DNA of 55,000 nucleotides from Nevskia sp. (GCA_019689635.1 JADGHB010000016.1:1-55000); one strand, 5' to 3'; positions 29,868 through 39,270 are shown, counted from the stretch's first letter. Numbers and translations are program-made. The notes: a model not told the origin generated them from the sequence alone.

Positions 29868-30767
29868 TCAGCGCAGGTGGTGATCCACGAGCAGCAGGCT
29901 GAAAATTCCCATCAGATAGACGATGGAATAGCCGAAGGTGCGCATCGGCAGGCCCGGTTTGGGCGCCCATTTCAAGCGCACGGCGTAAGCCAGGAACACG
30001 GCGTCGAGCACGAGCGCCCCGCAAAGATACGGCAGGCCGCTCATACCGAAGACGAAAGGCAGCGCGCTGACCGCCGTGAGCAGCACGGTGTACAGCAGCA
30101 CCTGCAGGCGCGTGTACTCGATGCCGTGCGTGACCGGCAGCATGGGGATTCCCACCTTGGCGTATTCGTCGCGCCGCTCGATCGCCAGCGTCCAGAAGTG
30201 CGGCGGCGTCCAGGTGAAGACGATCAGGAACAGCAGCAGCGCATGCGGATGGAGGGTCCCGCTGACCGCGGCCCAGCCCAGCACCGGCGGGGCGGCGCCG
30301 GCCGCGCCGCCGATCACGATGTTCTGCGGCGTCGCGCGCTTGAGGTAGAGCGTGTAGATGCCGGCATAGCCGACCAGCGTCGCGAGCGTCAGCCAGGCGG
30401 TGAGCGGATTCACCCAGCGCCACAGCACGGCGAAGCCCGCGCTGCCCAGGAGCACGGCGAAAATCACCGATTCGCGCACCGAGAGGCTGCCGGTAACCAG
30501 CGGCCGGCCGCAGGTACGCGCCATGCGCGCGTCGATGTTGCGGTCGATGAGCTGGTTCACTGCGGCGGCGGAGGCGGCCTGCAGAGCGATCCCCAGCGTG
30601 CCCAACAGCAGTTTGTCCGGCGGCGGCACACCCGGCACCGCCAGAAACATGCCCACGATGGCGGTGAACACGATCAGCATCACCACCCGCGGCTTGCACA
30701 GCTCGTAGTACTCGTGCGCGTAGCGGCGCAGGCTGCGCGGCATCAAGGCCTCAGCGATCGCGGACAT
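29868..30767 (-). CDS. ctaB: Protohaem IX farnesyltransferase (haem O synthase)
   Basis: A 299-residue UbiA-superfamily membrane enzyme with about nine TMs. The prenyl-diphosphate motif is NQLIDRNIDARMART, with a KPRVVMLIVFTA N-terminus and a second site near IERRDEYAKVGIPMLPV. It makes haem O for the terminal oxidase. It follows ctaA with the stop and start abutting, and belongs to the haem/oxidase operon running down from ctaC. I chose ATG 30767; MPRSLRRYAHEY eight residues later is possible. Confidence 0.95.
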   Translation of the reverse strand: MSAIAEALMPRSLRRYAHEYYELCKPRVVMLIVFTAIVGMFLAVPGVPPPDKLLLGTLGIALQAASAAAVNQLIDRNIDARMARTCGRPLVTGSLSVRESVIFAVLLGSAGFAVLWRWVNPLTAWLTLATLVGYAGIYTLYLKRATPQNIVIGGAAGAAPPVLGWAAVSGTLHPHALLLFLIVFTWTPPHFWTLAIERRDEYAKVGIPMLPVTHGIEYTRLQVLLYTVLLTAVSALPFVFGMSGLPYLCGALVLDAVFLAYAVRLKWAPKPGLPMRTFGYSIVYLMGIFSLLLVDHHLR

Positions 30768-31891
30768 TATTTTTTCCGGTTCCAGACCCAGTAGTTTACG
30801 GCCACGACGCTCAGCAGCAGCAGCGCGGCGCCGGCATTGTGCGCATCGGCCAGCCACAGCGGGAAATGCAGCTCGACCATGCCGACGCCGATGGCCAGTT
30901 GCAAGGCCAAGGCCCCGAGCACCGCGGCGCCCAATATCCGCCGATATCCCTCGTTCCTGCGCAGTAGGGCCAGCGCCAGCGCGATCAGCGCCAGGCTCAC
31001 CACCGCCGCGCCATAGCGATGCACGAGATGGATGGTCGCGCGCGCCGCACCGTCGAGGATGCCGTATTGATAGTCCACGCCCAGACCGTGCCAAAGCGCA
31101 AATGCTGGTCCCAAAGCTGCGCGAGGCAGGAAGGATCCCTGGCAGGCGGGAAAATCGGGACAGGCGGCGGCGGCGTAGTTGGAGCTGGTCCAGCCGCCCA
31201 GGAAAATCTGGGCGACCAGGAGCAGCAAACCCATGGCTGCGAGACTGCGCAGCACTCCGGTGTCAGCGGCTGGAGAGAGACGCGGGGCCGGGAGAGGCGA
31301 GCCGACTCGAGATTCCTTGCGCGGCAGATGCGCGGCCGGCGGCGGTTCATCGGCTTTGGCGCGGTTCAGGCCTGCAAGCCACAACCACCACAGCAGCGAC
31401 AAGGTGGTGAGTCCGACCAGCAAATGGGCGGTCACGGTGAGCGGATTGACTTTCCAGATCACGGTCAGCGCCCCGAGCGCGGCCTGGATGCACACGGTGG
31501 CCACCAGCGCCAGGGTCAGGCCACGCGGCAAGCGGCGCCGCCGATCGCTCCAGGCGAGCAGCGCGAGCCCGAAGAGACTCAGCGCCAATGTGCCGGCGAG
31601 GTAGCGGTGGATCATTTCCTTCCAGGCCTTGGGCGCCTCGATCGGCAGCTGCGGATCGCCTTGCTCGCTACGCGCCAGCGAGGCCTCGGGCACCGTGAGT
31701 CGTCCATAACAGCCCGGCCAATCGGGGCAGCCCAGCCCCGCATCGGACAGTCGCACGTAGGCGCCGAACACCACCACCAGGAAACACAGCAGCAGGGCGA
31801 AGAGATTGAGTCGTCGAAACCAGAGGAGCATGGCATGAGTCCGCGGGGCTTCGCGGGTCTGGGAAGCGGATGGCGCCTGTGTGGACAGCAT
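30767..31891 (-). CDS. ctaA: Haem A synthase (CtaA/COX15)
   Basis: A 374-residue membrane protein converting haem O to haem A. Eight TMs are visible in two halves. The first has FGAYVRLSDAGLGCPDWPGC, EMIHRYLAG and VTAHLLVGL; the second has GGWTSSNYAAAACPDFPACQG, IHLVHRYGA and ADAHNAGAALLLL. The haem-ligand histidines are in EMIHR, TAHLL, HLVHR and ADAHN. A Pro/Arg-rich cytosolic linker (about residues 182-220) joins the halves. I chose ATG 31891, 8 bp after the Sco-like gene; MLLWFRRLN 20 residues in is an alternative. Confidence 0.93.
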   Translation of the reverse strand: MLSTQAPSASQTREAPRTHAMLLWFRRLNLFALLLCFLVVVFGAYVRLSDAGLGCPDWPGCYGRLTVPEASLARSEQGDPQLPIEAPKAWKEMIHRYLAGTLALSLFGLALLAWSDRRRRLPRGLTLALVATVCIQAALGALTVIWKVNPLTVTAHLLVGLTTLSLLWWLWLAGLNRAKADEPPPAAHLPRKESRVGSPLPAPRLSPAADTGVLRSLAAMGLLLLVAQIFLGGWTSSNYAAAACPDFPACQGSFLPRAALGPAFALWHGLGVDYQYGILDGAARATIHLVHRYGAAVVSLALIALALALLRRNEGYRRILGAAVLGALALQLAIGVGMVELHFPLWLADAHNAGAALLLLSVVAVNYWVWNRKK

Positions 31892-31899
31892 CGCCGTCG

Positions 31900-32511
31900 T
31901 CAGCCGATGTGCGACAGGCGCAGCAACAGTTTGAGGTCTTTGAGCATCCCTTTGAAATCCTGTTGCGGCGGATCGTGCGGCGGATAAACCATCATCCAGT
32001 TGCCCAGCGGATCGATGAGTTCCAAAGCATCGGCGGGTTGCGCGCCGAAGAAGTCGCTCGCCCGATGTCCGGGTTCCCCCGCGTCCACGAGCCAGATCAG
32101 ATCGGTCTGCTGCGCGGCCAAGGCAGCGCGCGCGCGGGCCAATGCCGTGGCATCGGGGGCGAGATAGACGCGCTGCACGCGCCGCGAATCCTTGTCCAGC
32201 GCGGTGCGCACCTGACGGCTCAGAAAAACGCGTTGCTGACAAGCGGCGTCGCAATCCACGGGAGCCAGGTACAGGAGGGTCCATTGGGATTTGAAGACGT
32301 CGGCGGCGACCGGCTGTCCAGCGCCATCGCGCAGCGTCAAGGCCGGCAGCGGCCGCGCCGGCTGTACGAGCTCGCCGTAATTGACGGTTCTCTCGGGCCG
32401 CTGATGCGGGAACAAAAAGTACCACAGGTAAGCGGCGAGCAGCGGCAACAGGAAGATCGCCAGCAAGAGCACGAACTGGCGGCGCGAGGGATGCGGAGCG
32501 CTGGCGTTCAC
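31900..32511 (-). CDS. Sco/redoxin-like cytochrome oxidase assembly protein
   Basis: A 203-residue membrane-anchored protein: one N-terminal TM (FVLLLAIFLLPLLAAYLWYF) followed by a thioredoxin-like domain. The segment LYLAPVDCDAACQQRV carries a C87-x3-C91 pair like the copper site of Sco proteins. The usual third ligand, a late histidine, is not evident beyond the HDPPQQD segment. It probably helps deliver copper or electrons to CtaC. GTG 32511 overlaps the SURF1 stop (GTGA). Its position between SURF1 and ctaA is common in proteobacterial oxidase operons. Confidence 0.8.
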   Translation of the reverse strand: MNASAPHPSRRQFVLLLAIFLLPLLAAYLWYFLFPHQRPERTVNYGELVQPARPLPALTLRDGAGQPVAADVFKSQWTLLYLAPVDCDAACQQRVFLSRQVRTALDKDSRRVQRVYLAPDATALARARAALAAQQTDLIWLVDAGEPGHRASDFFGAQPADALELIDPLGNWMMVYPPHDPPQQDFKGMLKDLKLLLRLSHIG

Positions 32512-33245
32512 TTCGATCGTGCCGGTTTCAGGTTGAGGCGAATGAAAATGATCAGCAAAGCGGCCGCCATCGCGAACCACTGCAAGGCGTAGGCCTCGTG
32601 TCGCTGCGGCGGAAATCCCGGCGCCACCGTGCGCCAGTCGCGCAGAAAGCCGCCCGGCAGCTCCGGCGCGAGCAACAGCTCGCCAGGCAGCACCGGTGCG
32701 GCATACAGACAGCTCAGCTGCGCCGCAGTCGGGTACAACACCAGGCGCGGCCAGGATCGATCCGCTGCCGAAACGCAGGCCGGCTCCGCGCCCAGTCGTA
32801 AGCCGGGTTGCGGCAGCGCGCGCCACAGCCCCCGCACTTCGATTTCGCCCTCCGGCGCGGGTAGCCTCGTCGGCAACTGCCCGCTTGCGGTGTGCGGGAT
32901 CCAGCCGCGGTTGACGATCAACAGCGCCCCATCGACAAGCCGCAGCGGCGTCCATACCGCATAGCCGATCCTGGCGCCGTGCGTCTGGTTGTCCAGGAGC
33001 ATTTGCCGGTCGGCGAGATAGACCCCGCGCGCTCGCGCGGCGCGCGGCATCAACCCAACCGGCGGCGCAGCCCCAGCCTGGAGTTCGATCGGCGGCTGAC
33101 CCGCGGCCTGCGCGTAACGCGCATCGAGCGCGCGTTTCTCCTGCGCCCGCTGCAACTGCCACACACCCAGAGCGATCATCAGCAGACAGCCGGCCATCGT
33201 CGCCAGGATCGCCCACGGCGGCGGACGGAAAGTCCGTTGCGCCAT
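32508..33245 (-). CDS. SURF1 family cytochrome oxidase assembly protein
   Basis: A 245-residue protein with TMs at both ends: WAILATMAGCLLMIALGVWQLQRAQEKR at the N-terminus (in part) and AYALQWFAMAAALLIIFIRL at the C-terminus. The intermediate periplasmic domain includes LDNQTHGARIGYAVWTPLRL and ILVNRGW-like ALLIVNRGWIP. This is the SURF1 layout. It helps place haem A into subunit I. It is divergent from the small DUF2909 gene (68 bp between the starts). Confidence 0.93.
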   Translation of the reverse strand: MAQRTFRPPPWAILATMAGCLLMIALGVWQLQRAQEKRALDARYAQAAGQPPIELQAGAAPPVGLMPRAARARGVYLADRQMLLDNQTHGARIGYAVWTPLRLVDGALLIVNRGWIPHTASGQLPTRLPAPEGEIEVRGLWRALPQPGLRLGAEPACVSAADRSWPRLVLYPTAAQLSCLYAAPVLPGELLLAPELPGGFLRDWRTVAPGFPPQRHEAYALQWFAMAAALLIIFIRLNLKPARSK

Positions 33246-33313
33246 TTCAAATGCGTTTCCGCAGCGGCGCTTGGCGGACTATGATGGGACCGCTCCCTCT
33301 CGGCCTCGCGCAC

Positions 33314-33523
33314 ATGCTTGCGAAAATCGTCATCGTGCTGTTCCTGCTCGCCATCCTCGGCGCGCTGTTCTCGGGGCTTTACTTCCTGCTCAACGATCCC
33401 AGTAGTAGCCGCCGAACCGTGCGGGCGCTGACGCTGCGCGTGGCCTTGTCGATCGCCTTCGCCTTGTTTCTGGTGCTGGCCTATTTCATGGGCTGGGTGC
33501 ACCCGCACGGCATCGGCCAGTAA
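33314..33523 (+). CDS. Small twin-transmembrane protein (DUF2909 family)
   Basis: A 69-residue protein with two TMs (KIVIVLFLLAILGALFSGLY and ALSIAFALFLVLAYFMGWV) and a short basic loop (SSSRRTVRALTLR). It matches the twin-TM DUF2909 family found beside SURF1/ctaE in proteobacterial oxidase clusters; its function is unknown. ATG 33314 is the natural start; the frame is open 21 codons upstream. It is on the opposite strand to the oxidase operon, sitting between SURF1 and ctaE. Confidence 0.82.
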   Translation: MLAKIVIVLFLLAILGALFSGLYFLLNDPSSSRRTVRALTLRVALSIAFALFLVLAYFMGWVHPHGIGQ

Positions 33524-33555
33524 AACGACCGCGCCCGCGCACCGCGCTGCGCCGC

Positions 33556-34452
33556 CTACAGCACGTACACGAAAGTGAACAACAGAATCCACACCACGTC
33601 CACGAAGTGCCAGTACCAGGCCACGCCCTCGAAACCGAAGTGGTGGTCGGGCTTGAAGTGCCCCAAGGCCAGGCGGATGGTGATGATGATCAGCATCAGC
33701 GTGCCCAGCGTGACGTGCAGGCCGTGGAAGCCGGTGAGCATGAAGAAAGTCGAGCCGTAGACGCCGGAGTGCAGCGTCATGTTCTGTACCGTGTAGGCAT
33801 GGATGTATTCGTGCGCCTGCAGGCCCAGAAAGGTCGCACCCAGCGCGATGGTCAGCAGCATGAAGGCGATGCAGCGGCCGCGGCGGTTGTCCTTGAGCGC
33901 ATGGTGCGCCCAGGTCACGGTGAAGCTCGAGCTGATCAGCAGGACCGTGTTGATCGCCGGCAGACCCCAGGCCTCCATGGGTTCGAAATCCCCGCCGATA
34001 TGCGCGGGGCCGTTGCTCGGCCACACCGCCTCGAAATGCGGCCACAGAACCAGATTGGTGAGCAGCTTGGCCCCGGCGCCGCCCAGCCAGGGTACCGACA
34101 GGACCCGGGTATAGAACAGCGCGCCGAAGAACGCGCCGAAGAACATCACTTCCGAGAAGATGAACCAGCTCATGCCCCAACGGAAGGTGCGATCCACCTG
34201 GGCGTTGTAGGCGCCGTGTTCGCTCTCCAGCGCCACACCGCGGAACCAGCTGAAGATGATGTAGACCGCGAGCAGCGCGCCAGCGCTCACCAGCAGCGTG
34301 GTCGGCACCTGCCGCTGCTCCAGCCAGCCGGCGACGCCGTAGACGATCAGCGCCAGGCCGACGGTGAGAGCGAATGGCCAGGCGCTGGGATGGGGAACGT
34401 AATAACGGCTGTGCGGGTTGGCGGCGTGGCTTTGGGAGGCCATGTTGCTCAT
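33556..34452 (-). CDS. ctaE: Cytochrome c oxidase subunit III
   Basis: A 298-residue membrane subunit with seven TMs. HSRYYVPHPSAWPF at the N-terminus, SEVMFFGAFFGALF, WAHHALKDNRRG, LGLQAHEYIHAYT and FHGLHVTLGTLMLI are typical of COX III. The final segment is WYWHFVDVVWILLFTFVYVL. It has no redox centre and stabilises the aa3 core. It follows ctaG by 9 bp. Confidence 0.97.
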   Translation of the reverse strand: MSNMASQSHAANPHSRYYVPHPSAWPFALTVGLALIVYGVAGWLEQRQVPTTLLVSAGALLAVYIIFSWFRGVALESEHGAYNAQVDRTFRWGMSWFIFSEVMFFGAFFGALFYTRVLSVPWLGGAGAKLLTNLVLWPHFEAVWPSNGPAHIGGDFEPMEAWGLPAINTVLLISSSFTVTWAHHALKDNRRGRCIAFMLLTIALGATFLGLQAHEYIHAYTVQNMTLHSGVYGSTFFMLTGFHGLHVTLGTLMLIIITIRLALGHFKPDHHFGFEGVAWYWHFVDVVWILLFTFVYVL

Positions 34453-34461
34453 CCTCGGGAC

Positions 34462-35046
34462 TTAACTACGGTTGGCACGGGACGCGCTCGGCTCGCGGCG
34501 CAGAGCCTGCGCCGTCACGTCAAAAAAAGTGTAGGACAGAGTCACGGTGTCGATGTCGCTCGGCAGATCCGCATCGAGCAGGAAACGCACCGGCATCACT
34601 TTCTCCTCGCCCGGCTGAAAGTCTTGCTGGCTGAAGCAGAAACACTCGGTTTTATGCAGGTGCACCGCCGCATTCCATGGCGCCACGCTCGGAACCGCCT
34701 GGCCGACGACGGGCTGGTCGAGCATGTTCCGGGCCACGAAGTTCACGGTGTAGAGCTCGCCGGGATGCACGGCGATTTGCGCCTGCTCGGCCCGGAATTT
34801 CCACGGGCCTCCGCCGTTGACGGAGGTGAGGAATTGCACGGTGACGGTGCGCGCTTCGTCGCGCCGCTCGCGGCCGGCCTGCGCGCCGGAAAGATACATC
34901 CCCGGATTCCTGCCGTTGAGACCGGTGAGCTGACAGATCGCTCCATACAGCGGCACCAACGCGAAACCGAAGCCGAACATCGCGACGACCACGAGCGCGA
35001 GCTTGAAGGCCGTACTACGCCGGCTGGAGACGGGCGTGGCACTCAT
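34462..35046 (-). CDS. ctaG: Cytochrome c oxidase assembly protein CtaG (Cox11)
   Basis: A 194-residue copper chaperone for CuB. One N-terminal TM (FKLALVVVAMFGFGFALVPLY) precedes a periplasmic domain with the copper motif TECFCFSQQDFQPGE (C-F-C-F). The segment CQLTGLNGR is also diagnostic. ATG 35046 overlaps the stop of the small 41-residue gene (ATGA). The longer upstream frame is not needed. Confidence 0.95.
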   Translation of the reverse strand: MSATPVSSRRSTAFKLALVVVAMFGFGFALVPLYGAICQLTGLNGRNPGMYLSGAQAGRERRDEARTVTVQFLTSVNGGGPWKFRAEQAQIAVHPGELYTVNFVARNMLDQPVVGQAVPSVAPWNAAVHLHKTECFCFSQQDFQPGEEKVMPVRFLLDADLPSDIDTVTLSYTFFDVTAQALRREPSASRANRS

Positions 35047-35168
35047 GGCGTCGCGGCACGGTGGGCCATGGACCAGAAGAACAGCGCGTAGAAGCCGACC
35101 GCCACCAGCGCCAGCCACAGCGCGGTGCGCAGGTTACGGCGGCTTTGCGAGGGTTTGCGCTCGTCCAC
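35043..35168 (-). CDS. Small cytochrome oxidase assembly-type membrane protein
   Basis: A 41-residue protein from GTG 35168: a basic stretch (ERKPSQSRRNLRTAL), one TM (LWLALVAVGFYALFFW) and a short tail. This is the layout of the small proteins annotated between ctaD and ctaG in other proteobacteria. Its stop overlaps the ctaG start, and it lies in the gap between ctaD and ctaG. The start is uncertain: neither GTG 35168 nor CTG 35201 (overlapping the ctaD stop) has a good ribosome-binding site. Confidence 0.68.
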   Translation of the reverse strand: MDERKPSQSRRNLRTALWLALVAVGFYALFFWSMAHRAATP

Positions 35169-35197
35169 GGTCTCGGCTGGCGGTTTCGGTTGGGGCG

Positions 35198-36850
35198 TCA
35201 GTGTGCAACCGCCGGATGCCCGGCGACCCAAGGCGTCTCGGTGTCGACCTCCTGCGGCGGGTCCTCGAAGGTGTGATAGGGCGCCGGGCTCGGCACCGTC
35301 CACTCCAGACCGTGCGCCCCTTCCCACACTCGCGCTGCGGCCGGCTTGAGGCCTTTGCGGAACAGGGCACAGCGCAGGATGTTGTAGATGAAGATGAACT
35401 GGCCGATGAAGAACAGGAACGCGCCGATCGAGGAAATCTCGTTGAAATCGGTGAACTGCACCGCGTAGTCCGGGATGCGCCGCGGCATGCCGGCGAGTCC
35501 GAGGAAGTGCTGCGGGAAGAAGATCACGTTGATGAAGATGGCGCTCCACCAGAAATGGATCTTGCCCAGGGTCTCGTTGTACATGACTCCGGTCCATTTC
35601 GGGATCCAGTAGTAGATCGCGGCCATGATCGCGAACACCGCGCCGGGTACCAGCACGTAGTGGAAGTGCGCCACCACGAAATAGGTGTTGTGGTACTGGA
35701 AGTCCACGGGCGCCAGCGCCAGCATCAGGCCGGAAAAGCCGCCGATGGTGAACAGGAAAATGAAGGCGATCGCGAACAGCATGGGCGTCTCGAAGCTCAT
35801 CGAGCCCTTCCACATCGTCGCCACCCAGTTGAACACTTTCACGCCGGTGGGCACCGAGATCAGCATGGTGCTGAACATGAAGAACAGTTCCCCGGCCAGC
35901 GGGATGCCCACCGTGAACATGTGATGCGCCCAGACGATGAAGGACAGGAACGCGATCGAGGCCATGGCGTAGACCATCGAGGCATAGCCGAACAGCGGCT
36001 TGCGCGCGAAAGTCGGCACGATGGTGGAGATGATCCCGAACGCCGGCAGGATCATGATGTACACCTCGGGATGGCCGAAGAACCAGAAGATATGTTCGAA
36101 CATCACCGGGTCGCCGCCACCGCCGGCATTGAAGAAGCTGGTGCCGAAATACTTGTCGGTCAGCAGCATGGTCACCGCGCCGGCGAGCACCGGCATCACG
36201 GCGATCAACAGGTAGGCGGTGATCAGCCAGCTCCACACGAACAGCGGCATCTTCAGCAGCGTCATGCCCGGCGCGCGCATGTTGAGGATGGTGACGATGA
36301 TGTTGATCGCGCCGGTGATGGAAGAAATGCCCATCAGGTGGATGGCGAAGATCAGCAGCGGAAACGAATTGCCGGTCTGCAGCACCAGCGGCGGATAGAG
36401 CGTCCAGCCGGCGGCCGGCGCGCCGCCGGGCAAGAAGAAGGTGGACAAAAGCAAGGTGAACGCGAAGGGGAGTATCCAGAACCCCCAGTTGTTCACGCGC
36501 GGCAAGGCCAGGTCGGAGCAGCCGATCATCAGCGGGACCTGCCAGTTGGCCAGTCCGACGAAGGCCGGCATCACGCCGCCGAAGATCATCACCAGGGCAT
36601 GCATGGTGGTGAGCTGATTGAAGGTCTCCGGGTCCATGTATTGCAGGCCCGGATGGAACAGCTCCAGCCGGATCCCCAGCGACATCAGCCCGCCGATCAC
36701 GAACATGATGCCGGAGAACCACAGGTACAGCGTGCCCAGATCCTTGTGGTTGGTGGTCTTGATCCAGCGCATGATCCCCCGTTCGGGACCGTGGGCGTGT
36801 TCGTCGTGGACGTGGCCGTGTCCGGCGTGATCAGCGTGTGTATGTGCCAT
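35198..36850 (-). CDS. ctaD: Cytochrome c oxidase subunit I
   Basis: A 550-residue haem-copper oxidase subunit I, 12 TMs. The His-rich N-terminus ([20 protein letters not shown]) is unusual. [15 protein letters not shown], the low-spin haem ligand in [10 protein letters not shown], the CuB/Tyr segment [16 protein letters not shown], the [11 protein letters not shown] histidines and [10 protein letters not shown] are intact. It forms the proton-pumping core with haem a, a3 and CuB. It follows ctaC after 80 bp. The His-rich tail may bind metal. Confidence 0.98.
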   Translation of the reverse strand: MAHTHADHAGHGHVHDEHAHGPERGIMRWIKTTNHKDLGTLYLWFSGIMFVIGGLMSLGIRLELFHPGLQYMDPETFNQLTTMHALVMIFGGVMPAFVGLANWQVPLMIGCSDLALPRVNNWGFWILPFAFTLLLSTFFLPGGAPAAGWTLYPPLVLQTGNSFPLLIFAIHLMGISSITGAINIIVTILNMRAPGMTLLKMPLFVWSWLITAYLLIAVMPVLAGAVTMLLTDKYFGTSFFNAGGGGDPVMFEHIFWFFGHPEVYIMILPAFGIISTIVPTFARKPLFGYASMVYAMASIAFLSFIVWAHHMFTVGIPLAGELFFMFSTMLISVPTGVKVFNWVATMWKGSMSFETPMLFAIAFIFLFTIGGFSGLMLALAPVDFQYHNTYFVVAHFHYVLVPGAVFAIMAAIYYWIPKWTGVMYNETLGKIHFWWSAIFINVIFFPQHFLGLAGMPRRIPDYAVQFTDFNEISSIGAFLFFIGQFIFIYNILRCALFRKGLKPAAARVWEGAHGLEWTVPSPAPYHTFEDPPQEVDTETPWVAGHPAVAH

Positions 36851-36930
36851 GGCTGCCTCGATGGTCGATCTCGACTCTCAAATGCCGCTTGCTTGCCGCG
36901 CGAAGCGGCGATCCATTGCCTGTTCTTGGC

Positions 36931-37884
36931 TCACGGGTCGTGACTTGGCTGGTCGACGGCCGCCGGCTGATCCGCGGCGGCACCCGGTGCGCTTCCCGAT
37001 GAGGACGGCGCAGCCGCGGGCGCCGGCGGAGTTTCGGCAGCGGGCGGGGTTCCCGCCGCTGCAGCGCTCTTTTCCTGCGCCAGCCATTGCTCGAACTCTG
37101 CCTCCGGCAGCGCCTTGACCACGATCGGCATGAAGCCGTGGTCACGACCACACAACACGGTGCATTGGCCACGGTACGTACCGGGCTCGTCGATCTTGGT
37201 CCACATCTCGTTGATGTAGCCGGGGATGGCGTCCTTCTTGATCGCGAGGTCCGGCACCCACCAACCGTGGATCACGTCGTTGGAAGTGAGCAGAAAGCGC
37301 ACTTTCTTGCCCACGGGCAACACCAGCGGGCGATCGACGTCGTGCAAATAATTCGGCACCGTCGCCGGATCGATGCCGGAACCGAGCTGGCGCGCCGCGT
37401 TGGCGTCGGCCTTGAGGGTGCTGAAGAAACTGACGCCCTGCCCGACGTACTCGTACTGCCACTTCCACTGGTAACCGGTGATGCGCACCGTGAGATCCGA
37501 GTCGCGGGTGTCGTACATCTTGATCAGCGTGCCCGCGGCTGGCACCGCCATCACGATCAAGATCAGAAAGGGGATGATGGTCCAGACGATCTCGACCGTG
37601 GTGTTTTCGTGAAACTGCGCCGGCACCGGGTGACGCGAACGGCGATGGGCGAACAGCGAATAGAACATCACGCCGAACACGCCGATGCCGATCACCACGC
37701 AGATCCAGAACGCGAACATGTGCAGCCACCACACCTCGTGGCTGATCTGGGTCACGCCCTTGGGCATGTTCCAGTAGGCGTTGTCCATGGTGTCCGCCGC
37801 GCGCGCGGCGCAGCAACTACCGGCGAGCACCGGCGCGATCAACCGGCGCAGGGCCCTGGCCGCAGCGGGACTCAAATTCGGCAT
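36931..37884 (-). CDS. ctaC: Cytochrome c oxidase subunit II
   Basis: A 317-residue subunit with a signal sequence (ALRRLIAPVLAGSCCAARAAD), two TMs (HMFAFWICVVIGIGVFGVMF and IPFLILIVMAVPAAG) and a periplasmic cupredoxin domain. The CuA site is in VIHGWWVPD and QCTVLCGRDHGFMPI (C-x3-C-x3-H-x2-M). The C-terminus is an Ala/Pro-rich tail. I chose ATG 37884, with GGAGAGG close upstream; the frame is open to 37926. It is the first gene of the ctaC-D-G-E series. A DUF2244 gene precedes it, a usual neighbour. Confidence 0.96.
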   Translation of the reverse strand: MPNLSPAAARALRRLIAPVLAGSCCAARAADTMDNAYWNMPKGVTQISHEVWWLHMFAFWICVVIGIGVFGVMFYSLFAHRRSRHPVPAQFHENTTVEIVWTIIPFLILIVMAVPAAGTLIKMYDTRDSDLTVRITGYQWKWQYEYVGQGVSFFSTLKADANAARQLGSGIDPATVPNYLHDVDRPLVLPVGKKVRFLLTSNDVIHGWWVPDLAIKKDAIPGYINEMWTKIDEPGTYRGQCTVLCGRDHGFMPIVVKALPEAEFEQWLAQEKSAAAAGTPPAAETPPAPAAAPSSSGSAPGAAADQPAAVDQPSHDP

Positions 37885-37977
37885 TCCCCTCTCCAAGTTT
37901 CGCTCAGAACTCTCTCGATGTTGCATTGCGACCGCGGCGGGAGCCGGGGCGTCGTTGACCGACGCGCCCTAAATACC

Positions 37978-38490
37978 CTACCCCGTACCGTTGTGTGCCG
38001 CAACGACCTCCGTCAACGTCGGCGCCCGCCGGGACCAGCCGGGATGAATCAATTCGCGTATCCGCACGGCGAGGCGATCCTTTTCCTCGTCGGTCAGACA
38101 ACGCCCCACTTCGATGCGCAGTCCGCCGCAGCTCAGCCACAGCCGCGCACGGCTGTTGCGGTGCGGCCCGCGCTCCAGCACCACGCGCGTCGCCGAGCGG
38201 CGCAACTCGCGCTGCTCGCCGACGTCCTTGCCGAGCTCGCCGATCGCGATGCGGATCCGCTCGTCCTCGAAACACAGCACCTCGCGGTAGCGGTTGCGGC
38301 GCAGGCTCACCGCCAACGCCGCGGCCAGCGCCATCAGCTCGAGGCCGGCGAACGGCAGAATCGGCCAATACCCGCGCCAGGCGAAGAACCCGCCGACCAC
38401 CAGCCACAGGCAGCACAGGCCGGACACGAACGAAACCGCTGCGCGTACGCCCAGAGAGGCGTTCGGGCCGATCACCAGGCGCGTATTCAT
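37978..38490 (-). CDS. DUF2244 membrane protein
   Basis: A 170-residue protein with two TMs (AAVSFVSGLCCLWLVVGGFF and the YWPILPFAGLELMALAAALA region) followed by a soluble domain (YREVLCFEDERIRIAIG, LWLSCGGLRIEVG, DRLAVRIRELI). It matches the DUF2244 family found upstream of ctaC in proteobacteria; its function is unknown. ATG 38490 (MNTRLVIGPNASLG) is the likely start. It is followed by a 93 bp gap and ctaC. Confidence 0.83.
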   Translation of the reverse strand: MNTRLVIGPNASLGVRAAVSFVSGLCCLWLVVGGFFAWRGYWPILPFAGLELMALAAALAVSLRRNRYREVLCFEDERIRIAIGELGKDVGEQRELRRSATRVVLERGPHRNSRARLWLSCGGLRIEVGRCLTDEEKDRLAVRIRELIHPGWSRRAPTLTEVVAAHNGTG

Positions 38491-38590
38491 GTCAGGCCCA
38501 TCCGTCCGCAGACCGATCCGCTGCCGGCCTGCCATCCACATCATTTTACGTGCCGGGCCGCACGGGCGTAAAGCAAGACCCGTGCGCAGT

Positions 38591-39265
38591 TCAAACCGCC
38601 GATTCCGGCCAGGTCAGCGAGGCAGCCGCCTGCTCCGCCGAACTGCCCTCTGGCACGATGCCTAGCAGCGGCGCCGGCAAGCGCGCGCGCAGGGTGTCGA
38701 TGTTTTCCTGCAGGCGCTGCGGCGCCGGCGGTGGGACGTTGGCGACCCAGCCACAGAGCTCGGTGTGGCGCAGAACCGACTCAGCCGTGAGCAAAGCGTG
38801 GTTGAGACAGCCCAGGCGCATGCCCACGACCAGCAGCACCGGCCAGCGGTGCGCGCCGACCCATTCCGCGAAAGTGAGAGACTCGTCGAGCGGCACCCGC
38901 CAACCGCCGGCGCCCTCGACGATCACCCTTTCGTACGCCTGCGCGAGCCGTGCGTAGGCAGCGTTCAAGGCCTCGATGCGGATCGCCTGCCGCGCCTCGC
39001 GCGCGGCGAGGTGGGGCGCGATGGGCGGCTCGAAGCAATAGGGATTGACCGCGGCATAGTCCAGACCGGGTGCGGAGGCGGCCAACAGGGCCAGGGCGTC
39101 TTCGTTGCGCAAGCCCTGCGGCGTGCGCCGCGCTCCGCTGGCTACTGGCTTGAAACCGGCCGCGCGCAAGCCTTGCGCACGCAGGCGCAGCAGCAGCGCG
39201 CGGGCGACGAGCGTCTTGCCGACGCCGGTGTCGGTACCGGTGACGAAAATCGTGGGCGTGGCCAT
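38591..39265 (-). CDS. bioD: Dethiobiotin synthetase
   Basis: A 224-residue P-loop ATPase: FVTGTDTGVGKTLVARALL, GFKPVASGA, VIVEGAGGWRVPLDE and GCLNHALLTAESV. It closes the ureido ring of dethiobiotin. It is the last gene of bioB-bioF-bioD, 5 bp after bioF. A GCACGGG/CCCGTGC hairpin at 38557-38585 downstream has no T-run and is not a convincing terminator. bioA, bioC and bioH are not in the window. Confidence 0.95.
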   Translation of the reverse strand: MATPTIFVTGTDTGVGKTLVARALLLRLRAQGLRAAGFKPVASGARRTPQGLRNEDALALLAASAPGLDYAAVNPYCFEPPIAPHLAAREARQAIRIEALNAAYARLAQAYERVIVEGAGGWRVPLDESLTFAEWVGAHRWPVLLVVGMRLGCLNHALLTAESVLRHTELCGWVANVPPPAPQRLQENIDTLRARLPAPLLGIVPEGSSAEQAAASLTWPESAV

Positions 39266-39270
39266 GATCC

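Noticed and set aside
35003-36943. 646-codon plus-strand open frame over ctaD
   Set aside because: Antisense to subunit I, which has all its catalytic residues; the translation is low-complexity His/Glu/Arg.
38545-38590. Terminator after bioD
   Set aside because: A GCACGGG/CCCGTGC hairpin exists but has a long loop and no T-run on the transcribed strand.
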